From NCBI RefSeq assembly GCF_000764305.2, contig NW_025946036.1, positions 248,001 through 312,000 on the forward strand: DNA of 64,000 nt, in the 5' to 3' direction. Each line of letters starts with the position of its first letter. Within the stretch, counting starts at the first letter, position 1. Positions 45,752 through 58,900 of the stretch are shown piece by piece. The DNA is from Hyalella azteca. Lineage: Eukaryota > Arthropoda > Malacostraca > Amphipoda > Hyalellidae. Under the pieces are notes generated by a model. That model was not told the origin of the DNA, did no database searches, and saw nothing but the letters and a program-made list of their open reading frames with translations. The position numbers were made by a program, and so were the translations under genes.

Positions 45752-47529
45752 CATGACTATGTACCTAGGTAGGTAGCCTTAGGTAGGGTTAGGTGTAGCA
45801 GCAGTCTTTGACAAATTGACAGTACTACCTAGGTGCATTTACAGGTCAAGGTCAACTGAACTCATTTTTATCATGCCAGTCCCAACTTCCCAAGCTGCCC
45901 AGCAACTAGTATCAAATTCGAGTAACAGTAATTTTTTTTCTTAACTTGGGTCTTCACCCTGGGAAGTATAAAATGTGACTACATTTACGTATTACAAAAT
46001 AGGAGTTTTTTCCTTCCACTGTGCTCTACATAGATTTGAATGACTTCCTGATACTCATAGGCCTACACTTCGTTTTTCTAAAGTTCATCTTTCCTCAGTT
46101 TGTGAGGATTGAGGAATACAGTAGCCAGCAAGGCCCATTTTTATTATTGGGAATAAAATTAAATGCGATACACTCTTTGTGCTTCGATTCTTATTACCGT
46201 GAAATAATAAAGCAAATATCACTAATTCAATAAACGGCGCAACAGTAATCAAGTTGATTCCTTAAAAACACTCAGTCTGTCAGCAAACAACAAAGGACTC
46301 GCTTCTCTAATCGGACGAGGGTTGTCAAAACTGATCACAATTCGCAATGGGACAATTATAGAAGGGTTACCTATCTCGATTGAAGAAGAGAAAACAAGCG
46401 TTTGTGTTCAAGGTTGCACTCGCTAGAGGGCGCAATTCGGCGGGACCTCGTAGAAGTTATTGTTTTGATTTACTAACAGTTCATGATTGATTGATTTACT
46501 AACTAACTACATACAGTTCATTTACGTTACGCAATCAAAATTTCGCAGCGGTGAGATACTCCTTTAAGATTATGAAGCTTCAAAGCCTCTATTATCGACG
46601 TCTGTGTATTGACCTCATTGAAGTATATAAGTATACCTACGGTTTATGCAAGGCCCTGGGGGAGTCCTAGAATTTGAAATAAGAATCAACAACAGGGGCC
46701 ACTGCTATAAACTAAAAAAACTGCGCTGTAACACATCCATGCGACAACTTTTTTTTTAGATTCGAGCCACCGCTCCGAGTATGAACTTATTCAAGAACAG
46801 ACTACGTAGACAAAGCTATGCAGGAGCATTTGTTCAGTCTTGAAATGTCCAGCTATCTTAAACAATCGTCAGCTAATGGAAAGATTGGGTTCAAACGGCA
46901 GGATCCCTTGTGAGGTCATGAAAAGTACAAAAAACGGCAACAGGCCATGGGCCTATTTCTTCAGTGCCGAGTGCCGACACTTCTATTCTATTAGCGCAGT
47001 TCTAATACTAATCTTGTCTAATATTAGTTCTAAGTTATGTTTCTAATACAGCGTACGTATTTCTCGACTGATGGTGCCACCATTGAGAGGCATTGCAGGC
47101 CCTAGAAGAGTGAAAGAATAAAAATCTTGTATTAGGTCATTCAATATACTGACACATAAGCTCAGGTTAGTAGAGAAAATGTCGTCTGCAACCGATTGAG
47201 CATAACCGCGGCATAAAATTCTTTTACTAACTAAAACAGAACGAAATAAAAAGTTCACGGCACACTCGGCAGCTAAAAATGTTCAATCAACAAGTATTCA
47301 TTATACTCCTAATAGACTAATACATTCAATTATACACGTCAACATGCTAAAAATCCAGTAACAATGTACCAAAACATTCGGAATGGTCAACTTTACCTTC
47401 CGACTTTACCCTCCCTCCACTCTCTACTTATCAAGACCCCACTCTCAAAATCCTCCTCCTCACTCTCTCCGAACACTCAATTCACACTCTCAAACATTGG
47501 CACAGTTGCCCCTTCAGACGGGCCCACAA

Positions 47530-47757
47530 TCATTGCCATGCACTCTTGAATTTTTCTCTCATACTCGGATGATACTCCACTTCGTCAATCTTTCCTTCCT
47601 CATTCCGAATCACCTCCATCATAGACTATCGCTCTCTCTCATATGCCCACATTCCATCACCATCAGCAAGTGCTCCACAGTTTCCTTCTCATCCCCATCA
47701 CAGATAAAACATTTGTCCTCCCTCCTCTCATTCCCTGTATATGTACGAACTAGCCCC
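47530..47757 (-). pseudogene. Non-LTR retrotransposon (LINE) C-terminal fragment
   Basis: The minus strand reads RTYTGNERREDKCFICDG, then DEKETVEHLLMVMEC, a C-x2-C-x9-H-x6-C pattern typical of the end of LINE reverse-transcriptase proteins. A stop and frameshift follow, then MEVIRNEEGK...HPSMREKFKSAWQ and stop. The polymerase domain is absent. The plus-strand open frame here is its antisense. Confidence 0.55.
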
Positions 47758-49515
47758 TGACCTTACGCAAAACAGAATGTCAGAACGTCCAAAAAATTTT
47801 GGGAACTCCTGTCATTTGGCAACAATGTAAATTGGAAGAATCTCAGTAGATCATAATGCTGCAACATGCAAGCACCATGAACTCCTAATTTTTCGACCAT
47901 CGATATAAAACGCAACAATTTTGCTCCAAAAATAAGCTTCCTATTTGTTGCGTTAATAACCCAACATAGAAATATTACGAGGCAATACATGCGAAGGCAG
48001 AAGTCAAAGAATCAAGTTCATTAATTAATAGGTATATAACAAAAAAATAATAATTCCAGACAAAATATTCGAGTCATGAAGTTGCAGGTAAATTCGAGCA
48101 CGTAGTGTAATCCTTAATCAACACGCCGGAGCATAAGGAAGGGATCACTAGCAAGAGCAAGACTGAAAGAACAATCGCAATAGTTAGAATCATCAATTGA
48201 TCATAATGTTCCCTCGTCAATAATCATTTCGACTCTGAAGTATAATTTAACATGATGAGCGAAACGCGGTTGTATTACAGCGACACTTTGTGCAAAATTA
48301 GGCAGTGTGTAGGAATGTTAATTGTTTACATATACTTGCTTAGTATAGAAACTTACTTGAACAGTAAGGAAAAAGGCACTTGTTTATCTGGAAAACAAAG
48401 GATGCGGCTCAACAGCGCGACCAGTATATACTTAGATTAGGCACTTGGCAGCTGAAAATTAATAACAGAAAATAGCTGCTTTCAGTGAACAACTAATTGC
48501 ACACAAAACATAATGGCACACAATGCAATAAAATGTAAATACGTACTAAATATTAGTAAATCACGAGTCATGAAACCGTGCACAATAATGCCAAAATACC
48601 TTAAAGTAAAAATAAAAAAAAAAAAAATTATGTGATAAAACTTCTTTTCGAACAATAGACCTTCAAATAACGCGCATAACTTGGAGCAACTATAGAGCTA
48701 ATGTCTGAAAATAAAAACAAATACGAATCACTTATAGAATCATAAAACCCGACAAACAAGAACTAAAGCTAACAAATTAAACATCAAGAGGAAATTTAGA
48801 CATGAGGAATGATACGTTATACAGGAAAGAAGCTGTCCATTGCAGTAACTCTCAGGAGGTGGAGTCTCGTCGCAGACGCATAAAAAAATAGCAAATGCCA
48901 TAAATTTATTCTACATTCAATATATTTCTTGAGTCTACGCCAAGTCGGCGGTTTGATAAGGCACTTTTTACGACTCGCATACGAGTAGATGGCTAAGCCA
49001 CTACTTAGTAAACTTAAGGGATTCGGGGCAGATGGAATAGACAAATATAGATTAACTAGATAATGTCATGATTCACATAACTTGCACAAAGTTTTGAAGC
49101 AATTTCATTTAGAATTTATTTTTTATGATAAAGCAACAAATTTTATACTTTCAACCGACTGAATAATTCAAAAGGCAGGATACACTACACAAATATTTTT
49201 CTTCAAGAACAAGATCGACACAGATATATTAGCAAATCAAGAGTTAAAAAACCTACACAATAATGCCAAAATACTTAAGAGTAAAAATAAAGCAGATATA
49301 AGGTAACCTCTCTAATGACCCAGATGGCTAAAACGATCAAAGAAATCAAAAGAAATGTCGAATTGTAACCTTCAACAATGTCACACCAGTTGAAAACTGA
49401 ATCCCGGCCATTGCAATTCAGAGAACTATGAATGAATTAAAAAAAAATAAATGACCATTCAATTCCAAAAACAAACAATACATGCTGTTAGAAAGATCAA
49501 TAACCGGGGATCCAT
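47758..49515. other. Intergenic, 3' of ALDH16A1
   Basis: AT-rich, without a recognisable gene. A block with caataatgccaaaatac and agtaaaaataaa occurs at both 48583 and 49256, a diverged dispersed duplication. Confidence 0.5.
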
Positions 49516-49521
49516 TTTATT
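49516..49521 (-). other. Candidate polyadenylation signal of ALDH16A1
   Basis: AATAAA on the minus strand about 222 bases past the stop. Plausible distance, not otherwise tested. Confidence 0.35.
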
Positions 49522-49742
49522 AGGTCTGTGCCATAATATCAAAGCTTATCCCAGGTGTCCCAGGGGGTGTAAATGATCGCAAAAAAATAATAAAAGTCAC
49601 AATACGGGTAATTTTGCTGGAACTTATCCTTAAATATGCCTCAATATACCTAATTGACCATGATCACACCACTTAACGTGATTGATCAAATCTTTTCGAT
49701 TGCACAGTGTAGCACGCGAGAATTAATCCATAGCGGGGAAGT

Positions 49743-49935
49743 TTAGTTAGCGTAGATATCGCCCATGCTGAGCCAGATGTTCTTGACCTGCGTGGAGTGA
49801 TAGAGAAACTCTTCACCAGCGCCCTGCTGAGCGTCTTGCCAGTCCCGCCCCTGGCCGTAGTCCACCCAAGTGCGCTTCACGTTGTCAGCTGACGCATGCT
49901 CCACGAAGCACGAGCCCGCCAACGAGCCGAAATAC
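49743..49935 (-). CDS. ALDH16A1: ALDH16A1 exon 14 with stop
   Basis: Acceptor ggtaatag; [20 protein letters not shown] to [16 protein letters not shown] at 49743-49745. The WL-MGD ending matches vertebrate family 16 as I recall it. Confidence 0.93.
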
Positions 49936-52900
49936 CTATTACCCAATAAAATATTAATTCATTTTACTTCTTGTGAGAAAAATTTCGTGTGTATTTCAGT
50001 GAACTCAATGACAAAGAACCGACGTACTTACTTTCTATCTTAAGAAAATCTTTCATTGCAAACGATAATAGGCTCGACAGCCAAATTACGAGCGAAAGCT
50101 AACGCATTACCAAAGTAGTAAGAGAACTTACAAAAATTGGAGCGATCGGCAAGTCCACACGTGAAGCAGTTAAAAATTTAATATTCATCAAATGTGCATG
50201 AGAGCAGGAAACAAAATTCTGAGAAGTAAAAACATCAAACGAATGAGTTGAGAAAATAACAGCCGTTGTATCTACTTACAAGAGGCAGGAGCAAAAACTT
50301 AATATGATATTTAAAATTATGCAAACACCCGAACAGTTCAGCTGCCACAATCGTGGACGCACTCTTAACATCGACTTTTGTTGTCAGGATTTGTTATGTC
50401 GAGTTGTACATTATCTATTTCTACTGCATTCTTTTCTTATACTTTGAAATAAAGATTGGAAAGAAACAATAATTCTTGTGATATTGTCAGGATTTGTTAT
50501 GTCGAGTTGTATATTATCTATTTCTACTGCATTCTTTTCTTATAGTTTGAAATAAAGATTGGAAAGAAACAATAATACTTGTGACACGACAAAAAAATGT
50601 GACCGTGTAAGGAAGAGTCCTGAGATATGTTCTGTGACGACACTACCACACACCAAACACTCTGGACGTCGTGATGCTCAGCGAGGTACTTGCAGAGATG
50701 ATCTCTGTCGCCGGTCAGGATGTTGACGACGCCACCAGGCACATCAGAGGTCTCCAGAATCTATTACACCACACACGTTATTAAATTATAATTTAACGCT
50801 TATTTATGCTTCCTACGCATAATCGTAAATCAAACAAACAATCTGTAATAAAGATCTCATCGATTGATACGTTTAAGGATATTTTTCACATTTTCGAATC
50901 AAACATTTAATTGCTTTTCCTGGTTAAAAATATCTAATCACAGTTTTATATAGCCACTTTTTGCATAGGAAGAACAGAACATCGAACACACCGGACATTA
51001 AGTTAGCGTTGTCATGACGCACCTGATGGAAAGCCATGGCAGGGCTTGGGAACTTCTCGCTGGGGACGACGACAACAGCGTTGCCGCGCGCCACGGCCGC
51101 GCCCACCAACGATATGAAGGCCAGCAGTGGGGCGGTGTCAGGGCACGCGATGGCTATGACTCCTACTGGTTCATTGAGGCGCACCACCGTCCCATACAGC
51201 GTCGTTTCCTGCACTGTGCCGCCATGTTTGTCGCAGTACGAAGCCCAAATGAACAGCCGCTCAATGCTTGCTGTTACTTCGGCCTCTGCTGAACTCTCTG
51301 ATTCACCTGTCAGGAAAGACCTCAGTCTGGGACACTAATGCATGGAGCACGCATGTAGGGTTTCCTTTCCGTTTGAATTGAATTTAATATAAAAACATAT
51401 TTTCAGACACGACTCTGCGGCCGTCCAAAATAACTTTAGTATCTTTGTTCAAGATACATTCATCGTCGTCAATGCTATGCTTATTTGTAGACCTCAAAAA
51501 GTCAATGCGTAGTTCTCGCGAGCTAACGAAGTGATAAAGCCAATATTTATTTTTCCATCAACAATTTGTCTTGACATACAATGCGAATATTAAGTAAGGA
51601 AATCATCAAATAGATTAACAACAGTTGTTGGAGTATACAGTCTCATGACATCGGTCTCATGAAGCAAACCTGTAAGCGCGCTGAGGTGATCCACAAACTC
51701 ATTACGGCGCTGCTCGAGGTTCTCAGCGAGATAGAAGAGGATTTGTGATCTGTTGAAACCTGAGCGCTTGCCCCAGCCAGGCTGCGCTTTAGCGGCCGCT
51801 TCAACGGCATTACGTACGTCCTTCCTGCACAAGATATGATGTGCCATGTAGCTATTTGATTGATTACAAAAACACAGTTTGCAATGCATTAATTTTGGTT
51901 TCAAATTAAAAAAAGTGTTCAATCTAAACAATATTTGTACACGATGGAAGAAACTTCAACAATACTTAATATTGAAAATTGCAGCAGCACTGTTACGTAT
52001 ATCACTTAATTTCAATTTTGAATTTTATTTTTTAGGTTATCGGATTCGTCGGAAGAAACATCAGACTAATATTTAGTGAGGCTGAACAAGACTTTTTAAT
52101 GCGAATATAATACCTATTTTACCCGAAATATTTCAAGAAAAGAGAGCTAGCAGATTGAAAATAAAGCATGAAAAGCCTAATAAACTTAGATACACGAATT
52201 GATATAAAATCCTCAAGTAAATCCGCATCAAATCCACTGAAGTGGAGCAAGAGAAAGATAGCCTACCATACCTGTTAGCTTCAGCAACAAGAGCAAAGGC
52301 CAGTCCACTGGGATCACGAAGAACTCTGCTATAGTTGGCATCAGGCCGCTTCTGGCCACCGCCATAGTAGAGTTTGTAAGTTCGGTCAACACGAGGCAGG
52401 GAAGACGAGTCGCTCGCCAAGACTGTCGCCAAGCCTGCATCAGCGCGAGGCTTCAAAGATGGCCGGTCCGCGCTATATTGACTTCCGAACGTCTTCAGAT
52501 CCAAGTCAGGCTTAGAGAACCTTGAGGAAATAAAGTAAAAATAAGTTACTCAAAGTCTATAAATCAAGGTAGTGTAACAAAAGAATTATTTCATAACAGA
52601 AACGAAATCTAGGAACAAATGAAAATTATTATGAAGCATCACAGTTGAAATATATTCTTCAAGTACTACCTTTTCGAATTCATCAGGGAAATTTCATGAG
52701 AGTAACTTCACACATGCAAACACGTGTTACAGTTGAAAAGATAATTTAAAAAACATTCAGGACAAACAACACATCCAAGTTGTAGTATTGAATATTTTAG
52801 TACTTATATTATCAGTCTGCTGATATCGATATGGTAAATTTGCTTGGCGTTTTCTTTGCTTTTAAATTCCCATTGAATATTTCAGTTTAAAAATAAACTA

Positions 52901-55900
52901 AAGATATCTGAGCGCACCTGAGTTGAGGTTGCCACTTAGGCTTTATGTATTCATATAAGCCTTCTTTTCCACCGTCACGTCCAAAGCCACTCTGACGGTA
53001 GCCACCAAAGCCAGCAGCAGCGTCAAAGATGTTGTGGCCGTTGATCCACACTGCGCCAGCTTGCAGATGTTTGGCAGTCTCGAGAGCTAGGGTGAGACGC
53101 TCACTGAACACGGACGCCGCAAGTCCGTAGATAGAATTGTTCGCTAGGCCGATGGCCTCCTTTGCCGTTCTGTTGGTTAAATATATAACATCTTTGTTAA
53201 TATGTTATTTTTGTTCGCATGTGCAGCAACTAAACCATTAGAATAGATGCACTCGCCAATATATTTCAAATGATTTTCTTATTTATAACTATCGGAAAAA
53301 AATTCATTTTTGTAATCAACACTTGGCATAATTTCTACGGAATAAAGAGTGATGACTTACCTGAAAGACATGGCCACAAGCACTGGTCCAAAAATCTCGT
53401 TAACAACACATGCGCTTGCCGGAGATACGTCAGTAATAAGTGTGGGAGGGTAGAAGCATCCTGTCGGGGCATCAACTTGGAAGACCTGTCAACAAGCATC
53501 GGCCACCTTGAATGTTACACGACTTTGTTCATGCTAACAATTCCTATAATAAGAACACGGCTAATTGTAGCAAACCACGTTCAAAAAGATTTCGAGAAGA
53601 GGAAATTTGAAACAGACAAATATAGAACTTTTCAGTCATCACTGACAGTAGGAAATTTTTATTCACAAATTCAGTAGAAACGCAAGCCAGGAAAAAAGTA
53701 CAAAATCTCCACTAATAAACAGAAATGTACTTACAGAATTTATGACTTATTATTAAATTACAAATCAGACAGACGGTGAAACTCTTTGACTCGCAATGTA
53801 GGAGCCACCCTCACCTGAGCGCCTTCCTCCCTGGCGCCATTGACGCAGTCTTCAATAGATTGCCGTTGTTGCTCGGACACCACGGCCGCCATGTCAACGG
53901 TCTTGTCCAGTGAGTTGCCGACACGCAGCTGCTGCATACGCTTCTTGAGCTTCTTCAGTACCTCCTCGTACACAGACTCCTGCACCAGCAGCCGCGATCC
54001 CGCTGAACATACCTGCGCATCGTCAGTTCATTTCACATACCTGTACCAGTGAATTTAATTAGCAAATATCTAGAGTATATCACAATCTATAAATAAGATA
54101 AGTTAGAAGTCAAGTACTATCTAAAATCTGCACACAGATCTCTGAAAAATAAAATTTGTGATCATTAGTAAGATTAAAGTACAGAATCTGCTAACTCAAA
54201 TTCAACCATCTTTGCATCAATGTAAATAGTTAAAGTCATTAGGGATAACAAGAAAGAATTTGAGCACAAGAAGGGGAAGAAACCCTTTAAAGAGCCAGTA
54301 TCTAAGCATTCCTTCCATAAGATGAAAAAAAAATTGTGTTGAAGATTGCTTTTTTCACAAAGATTATTGCGAAATGGGAGCTACCTCGCCTGCACTTCCT
54401 CAAACTATTTGTGGCACCGCAACCTCATTGAACTTGCCTGTCCCTGGTTGAACCAAATTCAAAGGGAAGCAGCAGATCTACAGCACTTCACTTGCCTGTC
54501 CCTGGTTGAACCAGATCGCGTCCACAACGCCTTCAACTGCTGAGTCAATGTCAGCAGAATCAAAGATAATGACAGGACTCTTGCCACCAAGCTCTGCAAA
54601 AATAAAATATATGACAATTATTTCAAATTCATAGGAAGTTCTTTCAATATTGTTAATCATAATATAAATACGCAACAAAAATTTGTAAAAATTCAAGAGC
54701 TGTAACTTACCAATATTTGAATTAAATATTCACAGAAGATGATAAGAATTTGAGCAGCTTTCAGAAATGAACCTCTCTTTGGTAATATCTTTAAGAATAA
54801 GACGCTCACCCAAAGACAGCTTCTTGCCAGTGCCAGCAGTAAGACGCCTGAGCAGCTGCCCCACTTCAGTAGAGCCTGTGAAGGCAACCTTGTCTACAAG
54901 GGCGTGCGAGGCGAGCTGCGACCCCAGCTGTCCTCCTCCCGTCACTACATTGAAGACTCCGGCAGGCAAACTGTCACAATAAGAATAATAGTTAATCACA
55001 GTCAGACACGCTGGGTAACCGGCTACCATGGTTGAACTATACATATAAGGTTGACCCACGAGGATTTACGTCTTTCAGTTCAGCATTCTTGTTACTTCAC
55101 TGAGATCGAGAAACGTAAACCCGTCATTCCCACGACGGACTGGTTGACTTGTTTGATCGCCTTTCGGTGATTGGTTAATGCCCGTGACGGCACTGAGATC
55201 AGTGACGTCACAGGCGAAATACAATCTACGTCCGCAAAAATGTGTTTCTCGTGGGTTAAACTTATACTAGTTCAGCCATGACCGGCTACAACGTGATGGA
55301 TAGAGCCAACTTTCACAACAAGAAGGTTAGTCAAGCATAGCAGCTTTGTTTACCATGGCATGTGCTGCAAGCTGCAAATACAAAAATCTTCCTCCCAGCC
55401 AAGATAAAGCAGAGCTATACCGTATCACAAAATAATATTTGCTTTTGTCTTAAAATGAACTGCAATGACAATCCATCTTTTACAAGATTGAACCATTCAG
55501 CGTGAGCATTGTAAAAAAAACTTACTTTGAGCTGAAAAGACTTGCCATTGGTAAATTTAACATTTGTCATTAAATATAGAGGTATTTATAACTATTCATT
55601 CACAGGATTGCTATCATTGCAATTTGCACCCAACAGATTTCTCACCCTGCCTCAGCGGCAATTTGAGCAAGAAGCAGAGCGCTCAACCTCGTGTTGGTGG
55701 CAGGCTTCAACACAACTGTGTTGCCAGCAGCCAACGCAGGACACAGTTTCCATGAGAGTAACATCAGGGGGAAGTTCCAGGGAACAATTGCTCCCACAAC
55801 ACCTGCATAACAAATATCAAGTTCATTGAACAAGTTGCTTAATCATGGATAGTGACATAATATCATAAAACAAACAGCATGATAGCAATAATAAGTAACA

Positions 55901-58900
55901 GCCTAGTTGCTGCTCAGCAGCTCGATTAAATTCTCGAGTGATTTATTGATTTCAAGGACTTCAACTTTCTTGACTTGCTGGTAAGTAAAAACCATAATTA
56001 TTTTTTGCACATAAGCTAATGTAGAAGCTTACATAAATATCATTTATAGCAAATATCTGTACAATCAAATGAATATTTAAACAATAAATTTGATCAAGAT
56101 TTCCAACGAACAAGAAACATGAAAGAATACTCTCACCAATACTCTTCCAGTTATGCAGCTCTGTGTCCAGCAGTTGGGCCCAGCCTGCATGGTAGTAGAG
56201 GTGACGCACCACCAGAGGAACATCACAATCACGTGCTTCCCTGATACTCTTGCCGTTGTCACACGACTCCAACACAGCTAACAACCGGCTGTGCTTCTGC
56301 ACATGACGGGCAAAGCTGCACAGAAAATATCTGACTTAGTCAAGCAAGTTATGTTACACTCATTTTGCAAGCAAACATCCTAAAAGGCATTGCAGAAAAG
56401 TGTTATTTTTGTCCTTTAAAAATTCTGAATAAAAGAAACCACTACTAGAAACAAACAAAACTCTCTACATTAAACTATTCAACTTTTTGCTCGCAGGTTC
56501 ATTTTTGTCCAAGTTTACAGAGATTATTGACTTTGTCTCAAATCAAATTAAACTTTGTTTTCATGACAAGTCCGATTTTCTAANCAGGGTATCACCTGAA
56601 CTGAAAACTTTGTTCTTAGTGGGAGTATTGTAAAGCATTCCAAACTTGGGATGATAGGGTTACTCATATATAAAAAAATTTAAATCAAACTAAAATTACA
56701 TTACATTAAATTTTAATTAAATATATAAATCAGGTTTAGAAAACAAAAAACTCCCATTTTGGAATGTGAGACAAATAGGAGTTCAATGTTCTACATGAAA
56801 TGTCAAATGTTAGAAGAGGTCATTCCTTACTTTCTCATTTAGATTTTCTGAAATTCTGCATTTGAAGGAGTTAATTGCAGTTGAAGAATTTACTAATTAT
56901 GGTCACTATGCTAGCACAAATTGCTGTAATTGAAATTTAAAAATGCAAATGTCAAAAGTCCAGCCTCAATTTACTACTAATTCATCAAGTTAATTTAATT
57001 AAGTGAATTAATATTGCATTTTAACAAGTGCTATAAGTGCGTCAATTTTGTATTCTGGGTCAAAACTCTCACTTAAATGTTCATATTCTAACTCTTTGGC
57101 ATGGTAGGGATGTATGCTATGTATAGATTGATGGTCAGTTAATTGGTTATTGACGGAGGCATGATTACATACTGTAGCAGCAAACATAAGAGGGAGATGG
57201 TTGTGGGTTGTTTTAGGGAGGATATTTCAATTGACCAAATACGGTAACATGCCCACTAAAAGATTAATTGTCATACACTACCATCATTCCTAGTACAGTG
57301 ATTTAATGCTCATTGAATTCTTGCACATTTTCAAATAAAACAATCTAAAAATGGTGTTAGTTCTCATTTACTCAAAATCGTCGATCAATAAGTTTTTGCA
57401 CTAATTTGCCCATTCAAGTATTGATGCTTTCTGTGTAAATTTTGTTGATTTACATACTACACTTATACTCTGTAAGTATTTGAACTGTTGTCAGAGCTTG
57501 TCTGCCAAATGTTTTCAATGAAAAAATTGTGAGTACAGGTAAGCAATCTAAGCAACCTCATGATATTAACAAATAAAATTTATGATAGGATTAATCAATG
57601 AAATATATTCAGGTATTAAACTTTTTCAACTCTTACCTTCCAATCAAGCTTTGACTCTGGCTTTACTTCCAATGCAAATAAAGTGGGCTAAAGAAATATC
57701 TCAAGGTCACCTGTAAAGATGTCTTGCTCTTGCATGACCAGAAAGCTTTGACCAGGACTCATAGGCTGCAGCAGCAGCTTTAACAGCTGCATCAACATCT
57801 TCTTCAGTTCCTTGGCAAGTCTGAGCCAAAACAAGGCCAGTGGCAGGGTCAATCGAGTCAACAAATTTGCCATTGTCATCTATGACAAATTCATTGTTGA
57901 TGAAATGACCAAATTTGCCATTGTGATCAGCTAGCCATGCCTGGAAAGAGAAAAACAAAACAGATTATTGTAAAATAGGTATACAAAAGTCCGCCACTGG
58001 GAGTAAATCTTATAAAAAGCAACAACAATAAACATCTCATTTGAATTATCCTTCTTTGCAGTAAAACTTTGCTAAATCCGTGCTATATGCCAAATGTTTC
58101 AAGAAATAAATGCACTTTGTGTTGTGCACAATAAATAGTTCAAACACCAATGCTTGGCAGCAGAATTGCTTGCAAATGCGTCATGTGACATGTGGCTGTG
58201 CACATACACACATCAGTGACCAAACCTACTTCCAATACTGGCCCAATTTCAGAGGTTAATTTACCTATTTTTATGGTCTAATTTATATCAGAAAAATAAG
58301 AATATTGACACTATTTATGGATGCAATTTTTAAAAATTGCACTTAAAACTATCATTTTTATCCACGACTTTGTAAAATTCTGCCAATATTCCTAATTGGG
58401 CACTGCCAGCAGCAAATTTATATTCTCCCAATGTGTGACTTGAACATATGCAAAATAAATTAGTATTAGATGGTAGAATTTCCTTGTTTATGCATGTCCA
58501 GTCAATGCCCAGAGTATGAATTGATTTAAATTTACAGGGAGTTTGATTTGATACAGGTAATCCCCCTGATACAGGTTTGATTGAAGACCAGAGCATACTT
58601 TGTAATAACAATTTTCTCATTGTTTTTTTATGGTCTTCAATCAAACCTGTATAAATGAAGAACTTCTGCCTAACTACACTAATATATACCTATATGAGTT
58701 GCTTTGGGTATATATTGAGTTGCTTTGGGTATGGATGGGTATAGCTGTTTTTGATACGATTGTGTTGAGTTGGGTATGATATGGATGGGTATGATTGTGT
58801 AGTTTTGGGTATGGTTGAGTGGTGCTGGGTTGGGTTGGGTATGGTTGTGCTGGCTGTTGGGTTAGGTATGGTTGAGTTGCTCTGGGTTGGGTTGGTTGTT

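Noticed and set aside
47383..47760. 125-codon plus-strand Ser/Leu/Pro-rich frame
   Set aside because: Antisense of the LINE fragment, which has the recognisable Cys/His motif.
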